Assembly: GCA_019925095.2 (NCBI GenBank)
Contig: CM034392.1
Coordinates: forward strand, 28,095,887-28,159,886
Reading direction: 5' to 3'
DNA from: Dendrolimus kikuchii
Taxonomy: Eukaryota > Arthropoda > Insecta > Lepidoptera > Lasiocampidae
DNA length: 64,000 nt
Below, piece by piece: positions 1 to 9,956 of the stretch (its first letter is position 1; each line of letters opens with the position of its first letter). The notes beneath the pieces are model-generated. The model worked only from the letters and a program-made list of their open reading frames with translations. It had not been told where the DNA came from and ran no database searches. Both the position numbers and the translations under genes were made by a program.

Positions 1-226
1 TTTGTATGTTGTATCATAAAAAATAGAAATTAAAAATTTTGTCTAAAAAATAAATAAAAAAATTTAGGGGTGGACTACCCCTAACATTTAGGGGGATGAA
101 AAATAGATGTAGGCCGATTCTCATAGATACCGGATAAGCACAAAAAATTTCATCAAAATCGGTCAAGCCGTTTCGGAGGAGTATGGCAACGAAAACTGTG
201 ACACGAGAATTTTATATATTAGAAGA
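1..226 (-). mobile_element. Helitron-like element, 5' portion (cut by window edge)
   Basis: Read on the minus strand this begins TCTTCTAATATATAAAATTC and continues with the sentence-like block 'gaccgattttgatgaaattt' shared by lepidopteran rolling-circle elements. The 3' CTAG end would lie left of the window. No protein is encoded. The family assignment is from recollection of such elements. Confidence 0.5.
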
Positions 227-674
227 TAAAAGCACTGACTTCAAGATGTTTTGGATAATATATATTAATAATAATAGCTTTAGAAATAAGTTATTTTATA
301 CATTTTAGTTTTTGAAGTCGGTTTTTTAAACGTAGTTTTTTTTAGGACAGCGATTGGGACAGTGGTGGAAGGTGGCGCCACGCGTGCCTCAATATTAGCA
401 GAACGCGCGGCGAGCAAACAACGCGCGCTCCGCGTGCTGTTGCGGTTATCACGAACCGGATGTTCCGGCTCTTGTTTGCGATTACCGTTCGCACTCGCAC
501 GAAGCCCCGTGTGGGTGTGTGCTAACCACATTATTCATTCACACAAACAAATCAACTAAAATACATTGTATTCGACGTGAATGTTTATTCAGCAGTATGC
601 TGTCTAACATTTCAAACGATTAACCGTATTTTGCATTTTAGGTATCTATCATTTAAGAATGTAGCAGCGAGGGG
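227..674. other. Unassigned stretch with a short GC-richer core
   Basis: Positions 350-530 are GC-richer, with open frames of 83 codons (minus) and 65 codons (plus). Neither shows a recognisable domain, and the minus frame ends in a TTTTTGAAGTCGG motif that also occurs near 17.05 kb in a LINE 3' region. I treat it as probable repeat-derived sequence, not a gene. Confidence 0.3.
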
Positions 675-839
675 TTTTTTTTATTGCAGTAGATCAGCAG
701 ACAGGCAGACGGCCCACTTGATGGAAAGCGGTTACCATCGCCTATGGACATTTGCAACACCAAAGGTGCTACAAATGCGCTGCAGCTCACTTAAGGGAAA
801 CTGGAACCTGGTCACTAATGCCGGAACATAACTCAAGGT
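675..839 (-). mobile_element. SINE-A, partial, left arm of inverted cluster
   Basis: It carries the poly-T (reverse of the poly-A tail), the 3' terminal block GGCAGACGGCCCACTTGATG and the middle of SINE-A, then breaks off after the ACTCAAGG motif. It faces the next copy head to head, with only about 20 bp between the matching sequences. Confidence 0.85.
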
Positions 840-995
840 CCGACTGGATGGCTACCACTTGAGTTGTGTTCCGGCATTGGTGACCAGGTTCCAGTCTCCC
901 TTGGGAGAGCAGCGGCGCATTTGTAGCACCTTTGGTGTTGCAGATGTCCATAGGCGATAGTAACCGCTTTACATCAGGTGGGCCGTCTGTCTGTC
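840..995 (+). mobile_element. SINE-A, partial, right arm of inverted cluster
   Basis: It starts in the middle of SINE-A (CGACTGGATGGCTACCAC), lacks about 40 bp after that point, and runs to GGGCCGTCTGTCTGTC. The usual CTGCAATAAAA tail is missing; the T-run of the next minus-strand copy follows directly. Confidence 0.8.
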
Positions 996-1306
996 TTTTT
1001 TTTATTGCATGAGATCAGCAGACAGGCAGATGGCCCAGTTGATGGGAAGCGGTTACCATCGCCTATGGACATTTGCAACACCAATGTTGCTACAAATACG
1101 CTGCTGCTCTCTTAAGGGAAACTGGAACCTGTTCACTAATGCCGGAACACAACTCAAGGTTGTTATGGCGACATACTTTAGACCAGGGGTGGTAGCCGTC
1201 CAGTCGGGCAAATGCCCTAGCACCTGGCTGTGGGTTGTTAAGTCGCCTCTTACGACAGGCCGCCCCAACGCAGGAAATTGTATTCTTTCTCCGTTCCTGC
1301 ACGGAC
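996..1306 (-). mobile_element. SINE-A, full length
   Basis: Complete copy from poly-T/ATTGCA to GTTCCTGCACGGA. It abuts the preceding inverted pair with no spacer, making three SINE-A segments in a row. Confidence 0.9.
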
Positions 1307-1995
1307 AAGACGGTAGAGGTTAAGTAATACTTCAGATGGCAGAAAGTAGTATTCACTGTCGAGTGCTGAAGTGAACTGATTTATTTTGGGAACGGTAACC
1401 TTAAGTACAAATATTAACAAGTCGTCTGCTAGTACGATGTATAGCACAGTGTGTGAGCGGGACGGTTGATGTGCGAGTGAGATAGAGCAACCTTTAATAT
1501 GTGCGCTCCCGCGCTGCGCTAGTCAGTAGTTCGTTGTCCGCTGCGATGACAAGACGTATACAACTCCCATACGAGCTATGCTCTTGTCGGCGGAGCCTCT
1601 TCCAATTTTCTCTATTATGGGCCAGTTGTTTTACTTATATATACGACACGACACCCACTTTTTCTTTTTTTTTGATCCACGAATGCTTGCCTTGGTATTC
1701 TCTTCACTCTCATTGCTTCCACTTTGCCTTCGATTAACGTGCATAAGGTGTCGTGTCGTAGCCAATAGCCAAACATCTTCCCCCGTTCTTTCCTTCAGTT
1801 TTTAAAATTGTGCGTTTCTCCTTTATCATATCCAGTACTTCTTTTTTGGTCTTCTTTTCTTTCCAACTTATTCTCTCCATGCGTCCATTCATTTTAGCTA
1901 TAAGTAATTAATTATGGCAGAGAAAAGAAAAAGGGAGTCAGAAGAAGTTGTCGTCAGCTGATAGATGTAGGTATTACTTACTCTATTTATATATA
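1307..1995. other. No gene seen; short inverted repeat inside
   Basis: AT-rich sequence without a convincing coding frame. A perfect 14-bp inverted repeat (TACGACACGACACC at 1642-1655 and its complement at 1747-1760) encloses a pyrimidine-rich segment. Confidence 0.4.
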
Positions 1996-2255
1996 CTAAT
2001 TGTCACCCGCGACTTCGTCCGCATGTGATCTAATATAATTTGCCTCCCGGTGCGGTATTTTTTTTCTAAAATAAAAGTAGCCTAAATTGCTCCTAATAAT
2101 ATCAGCTATCTGCCATTGACAGTCCCATCAAAATCGGTCCAACCGTTTCAGAGATTAGCCGGAACAAACTAGCAGACATGCAAAAAATTATAAAGCCGAT
2201 TTTTTGAAATAACTACAGTTTATACTTTCTATGCATTTAGTAAAAAGCACTTATT
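1996..2255 (-). mobile_element. Helitron-like, non-autonomous
   Basis: The minus strand ends GCGGACGAAGTCGCGGGTGA followed by an altered CTAG (ATTAG). The body (CTCTGAAACGG, GACCGATTTTGA, GGCAGATAGCTGAT) matches the element at 22717-22934, which ends in an intact CTAG. Confidence 0.7.
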
Positions 2256-2408
2256 TTGACCTCACAATCAGACAATTCAATTTTATTTATTTGTATATAG
2301 ATTAAATATGATTAAACGAATAAATCTACAATTAAAGTAGATACGGGAATTTGTGGTAATATGCTTAATTGATTACCCGAAATCATTATTCATTTACATT
2401 ATTTTTCT

Positions 2409-2722
2409 TAATTATTATTAATATCTCTACGGACTCGAGTTCCGTACCCTTTTTTGCTACTTAATTTCTATGAAAAATTTGAGACTCCGTACACGCTTAT
2501 TGTTTGTTTTTGTTACTGTATGTGACATTATATGTAGTAATTTTTCTGTTTTGGTGTACCTTAAGAATAACTTATTATATTAATTTATTCTAATTTTAAT
2601 ACTAAACTTATACTAATGTAGAGTGTATCTGTTACATGCTGGTGTTGTGAGGAAGTGCATGTGCAGTGTCGGCCTTATATCTATACTTATATATAGTCCT
2701 ATCTAGTGCCATGTGTGTTGTT
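2409..2722 (-). repeat. Rep-F interspersed repeat
   Basis: About 310 bp, closely matching 37845-38140 and 50686-50995 (both plus). Shared blocks include GGTACGGAACTCGAGTCCGT near the AT-rich end and CACATGCACTTCCTCACAAC near the other. No coding potential. The AAT/poly-A-like 3' end suggests retroposition. Confidence 0.75.
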
Positions 2723-3071
2723 TTTTTTCTTTCATTTTCATTTCATTCATTTACATTAATATACTTGGTGATTTTTCCCTCTTTTTCTTATAGAACTTAA
2801 CCTACATTTGAGTCAATATACTTTGCTCAATGGTCGGAAGAAATGGACGTGCAAAAGAAGAGAATAGATTCGTTCTAAGCGCCAGAATACTCCAAATACT
2901 ACCGTGTTGTGATATACCATACTCAATTATTTAATTTAATGATAGTGACCACATAAGAACTAACTGTATTCTTATGTCAGATCGGCAATTGCAGAGCAAA
3001 TCGAAGGTCAAACTTGGTTAGTACTTTATTACCTCTTCTTGTCCTACATTATTAATATACAATTTAAGATT
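2723..3071. other. No feature recognised
   Basis: About 350 bp of AT-rich sequence with stops in all frames and no match to the repeat families defined in this window. Confidence 0.4.
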
Positions 3072-3136
3072 ACTAGTGGTCGCCCGTGGTCGAAATTCGA
3101 CCGTAATAATTAATGTCAAAGACTATACTTCTATAT
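3072..3136 (-). mobile_element. Helitron 3'-end fragment
   Basis: ACTAGTGGTCGCCCGTGG is the reverse complement of a CTAG-type Helitron terminus. The rest is short and is cut by the RTE-1 fragment that follows. Confidence 0.45.
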
Positions 3137-3161
3137 AATTGATCGTGTACTAGCAGAAGGT
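3137..3161 (+). mobile_element. RTE-1 fragment, left part (interrupted)
   Basis: TTGATCGTGTACTAGCAGAA is internal RTE-1 coding sequence (frame reading ...DRVLAEG). It is broken by SINE-A and resumes at 3471. Confidence 0.85.
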
Positions 3162-3470
3162 TATCCTTGCAGGAACGGAGAAAGAATACAATTTCCTGCG
3201 GCTGGGCGGCCTGTCGTAAGAGGCGACAAAACAACCCACAGCCAGGTGGTAGGGCATTTGGCCGACTGGATGGCTACCACCCCTAGTCTAAAGTATGTCG
3301 CCATAACAACCTTGAGTTGTGTTCCGGCATTAGTGACCAGTTTCAGTCTCCCTTAAGAGAGCAGCTGCGCATTTGTAGCAACTTTGGTGCAGCAAATGTC
3401 CATAGGCGATGGTAACCGCTTTTCATTAAGTGGACCGTCTGCCTGTCTGCTGATCTCCTGTAAAAAAAAA
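3162..3470 (+). mobile_element. SINE-A inserted into RTE-1
   Basis: Full-length copy (CTTGCAGGAACGGAG to CTCCTGTAAAAAAAAA) lying inside an RTE-1 reading frame. GCAGAAGGT precedes it and GCAGGTGATG follows it, consistent with a short, slightly decayed target duplication. Confidence 0.9.
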
Positions 3471-3628
3471 GCAGGTGATGTCAAGAGCCTTAAGAACAGA
3501 CGAGCGTGCATGACAAGAGTTATGAATGTCAAAGAAGCAAGTGAGGTGTGTAAGAATAAGCCTGAATGGCGCTCTGTTGTTCGTGCCTACCCCGCAAGGG
3601 AACTGGCGTGAAGTTATGTATGTATGTA
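3471..3628 (+). mobile_element. RTE-1 fragment, right part
   Basis: Continues the polyprotein C-terminus (frame ...RSLKNRRACMTRVMNVKEAS, then ...YPARELA and stop) and ends in GTTATGTATGTATGTA, the ATGT-repeat tail of the family. Confidence 0.9.
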
Positions 3629-3794
3629 CTATACCTCTATAATCACAGATTTCGCCAAGGCTACACTGTTAATTTGACATTAACAATAAACAAAAGAGTA
3701 TATATGCGTGTGTGTGTCAAATACATGGTAGTTTGTGTAATGATTTTTTATGCATTATTTTTAAAAAATATTAGCATTCTGCACTCCTTCTCTA

Positions 3795-3890
3795 TATAAA
3801 CTATAATTGTGCGAAATTTCATACTCCTCCGTCCGCGCAATTTTAGTAAAAAGGGTTACAAAGTTTTAGCTTCACGTATTAATATATAGA
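3795..3890 (-). mobile_element. Helitron-like 5' fragment
   Basis: The minus strand starts TCTATATATTAATACGTGAA and continues with a GGAGGAGTATGAAATTTC block of the lepidopteran Helitron type. The 3' part is missing. Confidence 0.45.
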
Positions 3891-3953
3891 TACATATATT
3901 TTTAATGGATTTTTCGCATAGCAACATCCACATGTAGAAAAAATAAATCGACA

Positions 3954-4450
3954 TCTTATACTAATATATAAAGCTGAAGAGTTTGTTTGTTTGAACGCGC
4001 TAATCTCAGGAACTACTGGTCTGATTTGAAAAATTCTTTCAGTGTTAGATAACCCAGTTATCGAGGAAGGCTATAGGCTATATATCATCACGCTAATCTT
4101 ATATTAATATATAAAGCTGAAGAGTTTGTTTGTTTGAACGCGCTAATCTCAGGAACTACTGGTCTGATTTGAAAAATTCTTTCAGTGTTAGATAACCCAG
4201 TTATCGAGGAAGGCTATATATAGGCTATATATCATCACGCTAATCTTATACTAATATATAAAGCTGAAGAGTTTGTTTGTTTGAACGCGCTAATCTCAGG
4301 AACTACTGGTCTGATTTCAAAAATTCTTTCAGTATTAGTTAGCCCATTTATCGAGGAAGGCTATAGGCTATATATCATCACGCTAAGACCAATAGGAGCG
4401 GATCGTATTGAAAACAAATTCTACGCGAACGACGTCGCGGGCACAGCTAG
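3954..4450 (+). mobile_element. Helitron (Hel-2) with three tandem 5' segments
   Basis: Three head-to-tail copies of the Hel-2 5' half begin at 3954, 4097 and 4244, each with TCTTATA(C/T)TAATATATAAAG and ending ...ATCATCACGCTAA. Only the third continues to the 3' end GCGGGCACAGCTAG at 4450, which is followed by T as expected for insertion between A and T. Repeat periods are 143 and 147 bp. Confidence 0.85.
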
Positions 4451-4965
4451 TCTATGACATAAAAGGGTGCGGACACGGCGATACACCTGTGACGGACGGG
4501 CCCTTTAATATTTTAATTTGTTTCACAAAATTTCCACTGAGAATAAAACTCGGCCATTACTCAAACTACTTAATTAATTAAAAGACAATAAGAGTGCCGC
4601 AATGGGGTCAATTTCGTATACCAATCGTGGCACTGTTCTTGTCGTAATTTGGACACGAAATGCGTTCACGTAAAGGGATTGTGTCACCTGACCTACAGAA
4701 TCCCTATTTTAAACTTAAAGAACGAAAATCATTTTATTCAAGAAAAGATTACATTGGTGTAGGTATAAATTGTTAACAAATTTAAAACTAACCACATAAT
4801 CTTGTCCTGAAAGAGGCATCAGACTCAGCATAATGCTGGTCTTTTAGAACCAGCGCTGATCTTCCGCTGAGCCCTTAAGATACTGTCACAGCAGACATTA
4901 CATCATTGCAAAGCATGAAGGGAATCTTAAATAATATACATTGACGGCGTTATATATATATTGTT
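4451..4965. other. No feature recognised
   Basis: About 500 bp of mixed composition with no coding frame and no match to the repeat families seen elsewhere in the window. Confidence 0.4.
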
Positions 4966-5212
4966 GGCGGCCCCTGTGGTTGAGCGGGCTAAGACTTTGC
5001 CGGCCTACCTCACTATAACGCAGAGGCTCCGGGTTCGATTCCTGGTATAGTAAATTTCGGAAAGGTATTTTCTCCATTATTTACTATGGTCTGGGTGTCT
5101 GGGATCGGCCCCAGAGTAAACCGTTGTATATTACCCATAACACAAGCGTAACTTGCTTAATTTAGGGATATACAATATGTGTGTTTGTCTGCCGATTATT
5201 ATTATACATACA
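4966..5212 (+). mobile_element. tRNA-derived SINE (type T1)
   Basis: It has an internal RNA polymerase III promoter: A-box TGGTTGAGCGGG at 4977-4988 and a consensus B-box GGTTCGATTCC at 5032-5042. The tRNA-like head is followed by a tRNA-unrelated body and an ATT-repeat tail. A degenerate second copy lies at 19622-19855. The clover-leaf is not intact, so this is a SINE and not a tRNA gene. Confidence 0.8.
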
Positions 5213-5539
5213 TACATACATACATAACTTCACGCGAGTTCCCTTGCAGGGTAGGCACGAACAATAGAGCGCCATTTAGGCTTATTCTTACACACCTCAC
5301 TTGCTTCTTTGACATTCATAACTCTTGTCATGCACGCTCGTCTGTTCTTAAGGCTCCTGACATCACCTTCTGCTAGTACACGATCGATTTGATCATGGAA
5401 GGTGTGTCGTGGCCTTCCACGATTTCTGCATCCATCCACTTTTGCATTGTATATCTGTTTAGTCATTCTTTCCACATGCCCGAACCACCGGAGCATTCCT
5501 TTCCTTACCTTCACCCGGACACTCTCTTTCAGACCAAGA
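5213..5539 (-). mobile_element. RTE-1 fragment
   Basis: The ATAC tail (reverse of ATGT) and the C-terminal frame up to ...VGLKESVRVKVRKG are present, and it breaks at AGACCAA. It belongs to the variant lacking the 15-bp HDERM-coding segment. CA/TA microsatellite follows on the right. Confidence 0.9.
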
Positions 5540-5700
5540 GATATTATATATATACACACACATTCACACACACATACATACACACACACAACTGAACACT
5601 TCTTTAGGCACGTTGGGCACTTTTGAGATGGGCATTAAGGACTGAACTGCACAGAGTTCAATTCACCGCCACTCTCAGATACAAAGTTGTCACTTCTGAC

Positions 5701-6012
5701 TTTTTTTTTATTGCAGGAGATCTGCAGACAGGCAGACGGCCCACTTGATGGAAAGCGGTTACCAACGCCTATGGATATTTGCAACAGCAAAGTTGCAACA
5801 AATGCGCTGCTGCTCTCTTAACGGAGACTGGAACCTGGTCAATAATGCCGGAACACAACTCAAGGTTGTTATGGCGGCATACTCTAGACCAGGGGTGGTG
5901 GCCATCCATTCGGGCTAATGCCCTACCACCTGGCTGTAGGTTGTTAAGTCGCCTCTTACGACAGACCACCAGGCCGCAGGAAATTATATTCTTTCACCGT
6001 TCCTGCACGGAT
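5701..6012 (-). mobile_element. SINE-A, full length
   Basis: Poly-T/ATTGCAGGAGAT to GTTCCTGCACGGAT, with the usual central block GGAACACAACTCAAGG. Slightly more diverged than other copies. Confidence 0.9.
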
Positions 6013-6061
6013 AAAAAGTAACATGCGAAGTAAAATGTTGCTAACAAAAGTTTCCTTGCAG

Positions 6062-6276
6062 ACGAAAAGGCACCAAGAGCCAAGAGAAGCTGGTGACGTG
6101 CCAATTTGCCGAAGGCGTGCGTTCTCCGGGGCGGGGGGGTGGAGGGGTCCGGGACACCAGGCGTCGGAATAATTGTGACAATAAACAGGCGGTAATGGAG
6201 TGCGGCGCGCCCACGGAGTTAATTAGTGAAATGCCACCCCCCGCACCCCGCCGCGCCACTCCGCGGCCACTCCTCG
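6062..6276 (+). other. Candidate internal exon in a GC-rich island
   Basis: The 435-bp unique GC-rich patch sits between two minus-strand SINE-A copies. A good acceptor (TTTCCTTGCAG) precedes 6062 and a good donor (CG|GTGAGT) follows 6276. The frame beginning RKGTKSQEKLVTCQF is open across all 215 nt. The later residues are low-complexity (Gly/Arg/Pro-rich). No family is recognised. Conserved non-coding sequence is an equally likely explanation. Confidence 0.2.
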
Positions 6277-6447
6277 GTGAGTCCTCGGCGCCCCTCCGCC
6301 CTCCCGTCACGCTATTCCGTGTTTCAAGCCTCATATCGATGTCAACAAAATCATGTTCCTCTATTCCAAACACTAGCCTGCTGCTTCGCTCGCATTGATT
6401 AAGAACAGTCAAAAAAGTCAAAAGATTAAAATAAAATTTGGATTTAC

Positions 6448-6754
6448 TTTTTTTTTTATTGATCAGCAGACAGGCAGACGGCCCAATTGATTGAAAACGG
6501 TTACCATCGCCTATGGACATTTGCAACAGCAAAGTTGCTACAAATGTGCTGCTGCTCTCTTAAGGGAGACTGGAACCTGGTCACTAATGCCGGAACACAA
6601 CTCATGGTTGTTATGGCGACATGCTTTAGACCAGGGGTGGTAGCCATCCAGTCGGGCAAATGCCCTACCACCTGGCTGTGGGTTGTTATGTCGCCTCTTA
6701 CGACAGGCCGCCCGGCCGCAGGAAATTGTATTCTTTCTCCGTTCCTGCACGGAT
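6448..6754 (-). mobile_element. SINE-A, full length
   Basis: T-run, GATCAGCAGACAGGCAGACG, through the GGCCGCCCGGCCGCAGG block to CCTGCACGGAT. A well preserved copy. Confidence 0.92.
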
Positions 6755-6757
6755 GAA

Positions 6758-6950
6758 AATACACACTTTCATCCCCTTAGGGGTTGAAATTTGATAAATA
6801 CTTTCCTAATATTGCACCTACCGTATAGAAAGAACCCACGTGCAAATTTTTACGACCCTAGTCCTAGTAGTTTAGGCTGTGCGTTGATATGTATGTCAGT
6901 CCGTCAGTCAGTGAAGTCAAGTAATTACCTAATTTTATAATATAGATAAT
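6758..6950 (-). mobile_element. Possible Helitron-like fragment
   Basis: CTTTCATCCCCTTAGGGGTT and TACGACCCTAGTCCTAGTAGTTTAGG-type wording resemble the sentence-like bodies of lepidopteran Helitrons. No clear terminus is present. Confidence 0.3.
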
Positions 6951-7044
6951 AAATACCTTTTACAAGCGCCCACAATAAAGGCAACTGCCAATGTCGAAGG
7001 CCAAACACCACATTTTTAAAAAGTAATAATCAAAAAACACTACC

Positions 7045-7560
7045 AGACTCAAGCAACATATTGTAGTTTAAAATCATCATCATCTCCGAGCATTAAATCC
7101 CGGTTGCGTTCGGAGCGTTCACTCCGACGCCCAGGGTCCGCTTTCCTAATTTTTCTACTCCACTTCGCGCGGTCTTCAGCATCCCCCGTTTTGAGATAAT
7201 TGGTACACATGACATCCTTCACAATGTCAAGCCAACATTTCTTGGGTCTTCCCCTTCGACCGGGACCTGGCGGAGGCGGCATGGCTAGACATTTGTTCCC
7301 TACATAATTAGCCAGTCTCCGTAAAACGTGGCCGTACCAGCGTAAGCGACACTCTTGCAGTTTGTCTGCTATGTCACGGACATGAAGACTGCCACGGATG
7401 CGGATGTTCCTGACACGGTCTACACATCCATCGCAGCATATTCATCTCCGTGACACGCAGTTCTTGCTTGTGTCGCTCAAGTACAGGCCACGCTTCACTG
7501 CCATACAAAAGGACAGATCTAGTTATGGATTTATAAACCTGTCAAAAGATCAAAATGTCC
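7045..7560 (-). mobile_element. RTE-like LINE C-terminus (second family)
   Basis: The minus frame contains GRPKKCWLDIVKDVMC and DRAKWSRKIRKADP, the usual end of RTE-type polyproteins after the reverse transcriptase. The 3' end carries an ATGATGATG tail. The upstream part (to about 7560) is frame-broken but keeps the same sense. It is distinct in sequence from RTE-1. Confidence 0.7.
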
Positions 7561-7655
7561 GAAATGGCATAAAACTCTATACTAGCTAATACCCTATTTT
7601 GAAAATTAAGATATTCTTGAAATAAAACCCTAACATATATATATATATATATATA

Positions 7656-7870
7656 CTAGCTGTCCCGGCAGACGTTGTTCTGCCCTGAAGAAATGAAATT
7701 TAGAACCCGATTCCAGCGCCACCTACCAGGTCCAAATGTAAGCTATCCTATCTTTCAAGTCGGGTCAAACTGCACACGGTGTGCAAATTTAATTAAAATC
7801 GGTCAAGTAGTTTAGGAGTCCATCGCGGACAAACAACGTGACACGTAATTTATATATATTAAGATATAGA
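7656..7870 (-). mobile_element. Helitron (Hel-3), near complete
   Basis: On the minus strand it runs from TCTATATCTTAATATATATA to AACGTCTGCCGGGACAGCTAG. The GGCAGA/TCTGCC stem 11 nt before CTAG is the expected terminal hairpin. A near-identical copy is at 15216-15427. Confidence 0.8.
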
Positions 7871-7895
7871 TTAAAAAGAAAAGAAACACTATAAA

Positions 7896-7975
7896 CTAAA
7901 ATCTGTCCAGCCCGAGCAGACCGCTGTTGCTGGGTAGGGTGCCTAGAAAGCTGGTAGCACTACCAGTATCCCTAT
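7896..7975 (-). mobile_element. LINE-G C-terminal fragment
   Basis: The minus frame reads ATSFLGTLPSNSGLLGL, the shared C-terminal motif of LINE-G (compare 59.1 kb). It is 5'-truncated, and the sequence after the stop resembles that beside 63.26 kb. Confidence 0.65.
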
Positions 7976-8573
7976 TAATATTATATGCGACAGTGTGGAT
8001 GGCTATTCTTTACTCAGTGATGCCAGAACGGCAGAACTGATCTGGCTGAAAGGTACAAAGATAGATTATAATCTGCAATAGCACATATCTTATTTTTTTA
8101 TGTCGGAAAAATCTCTCTCTGATGATAACCTTGACGCGGGTGTAAAAGCGGTCAAAAGCTAGTTGCCAAAGTCCAATCAGAATAACATTGCGCAAACAGC
8201 CATTTTATTTCATAAACAATTGTAAATTAGGTATAAAGTATATTGGCCAAAGGCGACCCAATTAGTGCTACAATGTGATGATATTTAAAAAATAAATGAT
8301 AATGTAGAATTGGTATTGAATCGTGTGGGGGTTATCGTAATCAGCTGGTGGATATCACCTTCTTATCGCGACAGCGGTGGGACGCTGTTCATGCGCTCGT
8401 GTTGCTGGGAGCCGTGCCGGGTCCACCTGGACTTCGCCACAGGCACCCCCAACCAAATTCTTCTTTCATGTAATGACAATTAATTTAATACCAGATTTCA
8501 ATACTTGCGAGGCATGGACCCTAACACTTAAGGAGGAATACGAGCTGTTGTTGGCTGAAAGAAAAGTCTTTTT
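7976..8573. other. No gene recognised
   Basis: No match to the repeat families and no coherent frame. A long plus frame from 8377 is open only because it runs into the SINE-A copy that follows. Confidence 0.4.
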
Positions 8574-8884
8574 ATCCGTGCAGGAACGGAGAAAGAATAT
8601 AATTTCCTGCGTTGGGCCGGCCTGTCGTAAGAGGCGACAAAACAACCCACAGCCAGGTGGTAGGGCATTTGCCCGACTGGATGGCTACCACCCCTGGTCT
8701 AGAGCATGCCGCCATAACAACTTTGAGTTGTGTTCCGGCATTAGTGACCAGGTTCCAGACTCGCTTAAGAGAGCAGCAGCGCATTTGTAGCACCTTTGGT
8801 GTTGCAAATTTCCATAGGCGATGGTAACCGCTTTCCATCCAGTGGGCCACCTGCCTGTCCGCTGAACTCCTGCAATAAAAAAAA
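8574..8884 (+). mobile_element. SINE-A, full length
   Basis: ATCCGTGCAGGAACGGAG through TCCTGCAATAAAAAAAAG. Complete 5' and 3' ends. Confidence 0.92.
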
Positions 8885-9177
8885 GATCCTGGGTCCGATA
8901 CGGAGAAGGGATGACAACTGGCGCATCCGAAAAAATTCTGAAATCAACGAGCTGGTGGTTGAGCCCAATATATCATAGGCGAGACCAAGTCATATCGCTT
9001 GCGCTGTCTTGGCCACCTACTTAGATGGGGGAGGATCGCGCGGTGAAAAGAGCCTATCTGGGCAGACCAACGGGACGGCGACCAGTTGATTGACTGCAGT
9101 GACGTAGTGGAGCGTAATCTGAGCGAGTTTCAAGCCTATGACTGGCAGGAGACAGCGCTGAACAGGAATTTTACTCA

Positions 9178-9394
9178 TTTTTTTTATTGCAGGTCTTCAG
9201 CAGACAGGCAGACGGCCCTCTTGATGGCATTGACATTTGCAACACCAAAGGTACTACAAATGCGCTATTGCTGTATTAAGGGAGACTGGAACTTGCCCAC
9301 TAATGCCGGAACACAACCCAAGGTTGTTATGGCAACATACTTTAGATCAGGGGTGGTAGCCGTCCAGTCGGGCAAATGCCCTACCACCTGGCAA
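9178..9394 (-). mobile_element. SINE-A, short form
   Basis: Poly-T to CCACCTGGCAA, so its 5' end is TTGCCAGGTGG, the same start as three other short copies. A small gap removes part of the GGTTACC region. Confidence 0.85.
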
Positions 9395-9484
9395 GGAAGG
9401 AGTGGAGTATTCTCATTTCGGAGGCCAGGACTCATTTTGGGTCGCTGAGCCGCTACAGTTAGTTAGTTACAAGTTTTAATGGTA

Positions 9485-9826
9485 GTACATTCATGTTGGT
9501 AAAGGTAAGGAAAGGAATGCTCCGGTGGTTCGGGCATGTGGAAAAAATGCATGATGAAAAAATGACTAAACAGATATACAATGCAAAAGTGGATGGATGC
9601 AGAAGTCGTGGAAGGCCACGACACACCTTCCATGATCAAATTGATCGTGTACTAGCAGAAGGTGATGTCAGGAGCCTTAAGAACAGACGAGCGTGCATGA
9701 CAAGAGTTATGAATATCAAAGAAGCAAGTGAGGTGTGTAAGAATAAGCCTAAATGGCGCTCTGTTGTTCGTGCCTACCCCGCAAGGGAACTGGCGTGAAG
9801 TTATGTATGTATGTACATTCATGTTG
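9485..9826 (+). mobile_element. RTE-1 fragment with 14-bp target duplication
   Basis: The insert 9499-9812 encodes the C-terminus (KGMLRWFGHVEKM ... YPARELA, stop) and ends in ATGTATGT. Both sides carry GTACATTCATGTTG (9485-9498 and 9813-9826), an exact duplication of the target site. Confidence 0.95.
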
Positions 9827-9956
9827 AGGCACTATTGCACTACACAATGTTTACAGAATTGGGAATTGATTTTAGAATCAGTTATTTCTATCTAATATAT
9901 TAATACCAAAAAAATATTATTAACCAATTTTGAAATTTTTTATGATTTATAATGTA

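Noticed and set aside
3954..4450. CRISPR-like array
   Set aside because: The repeated unit is 143-147 bp without short unique spacers, carries Helitron termini, and the genome is eukaryotic.
5032..5042. Possible tRNA gene because of a perfect B-box
   Set aside because: The acceptor and anticodon stems do not pair, and the sequence continues into a SINE body with an ATT tail and a second copy elsewhere. The same holds for the T2 elements at 32.1 and 49.2 kb.
8377..8790. A 137-codon plus-strand frame
   Set aside because: Its second half is SINE-A read through (QERRKN...KRAAAHL), a peptide that appears wherever SINE-A occurs on either strand. The first half shows no domain.
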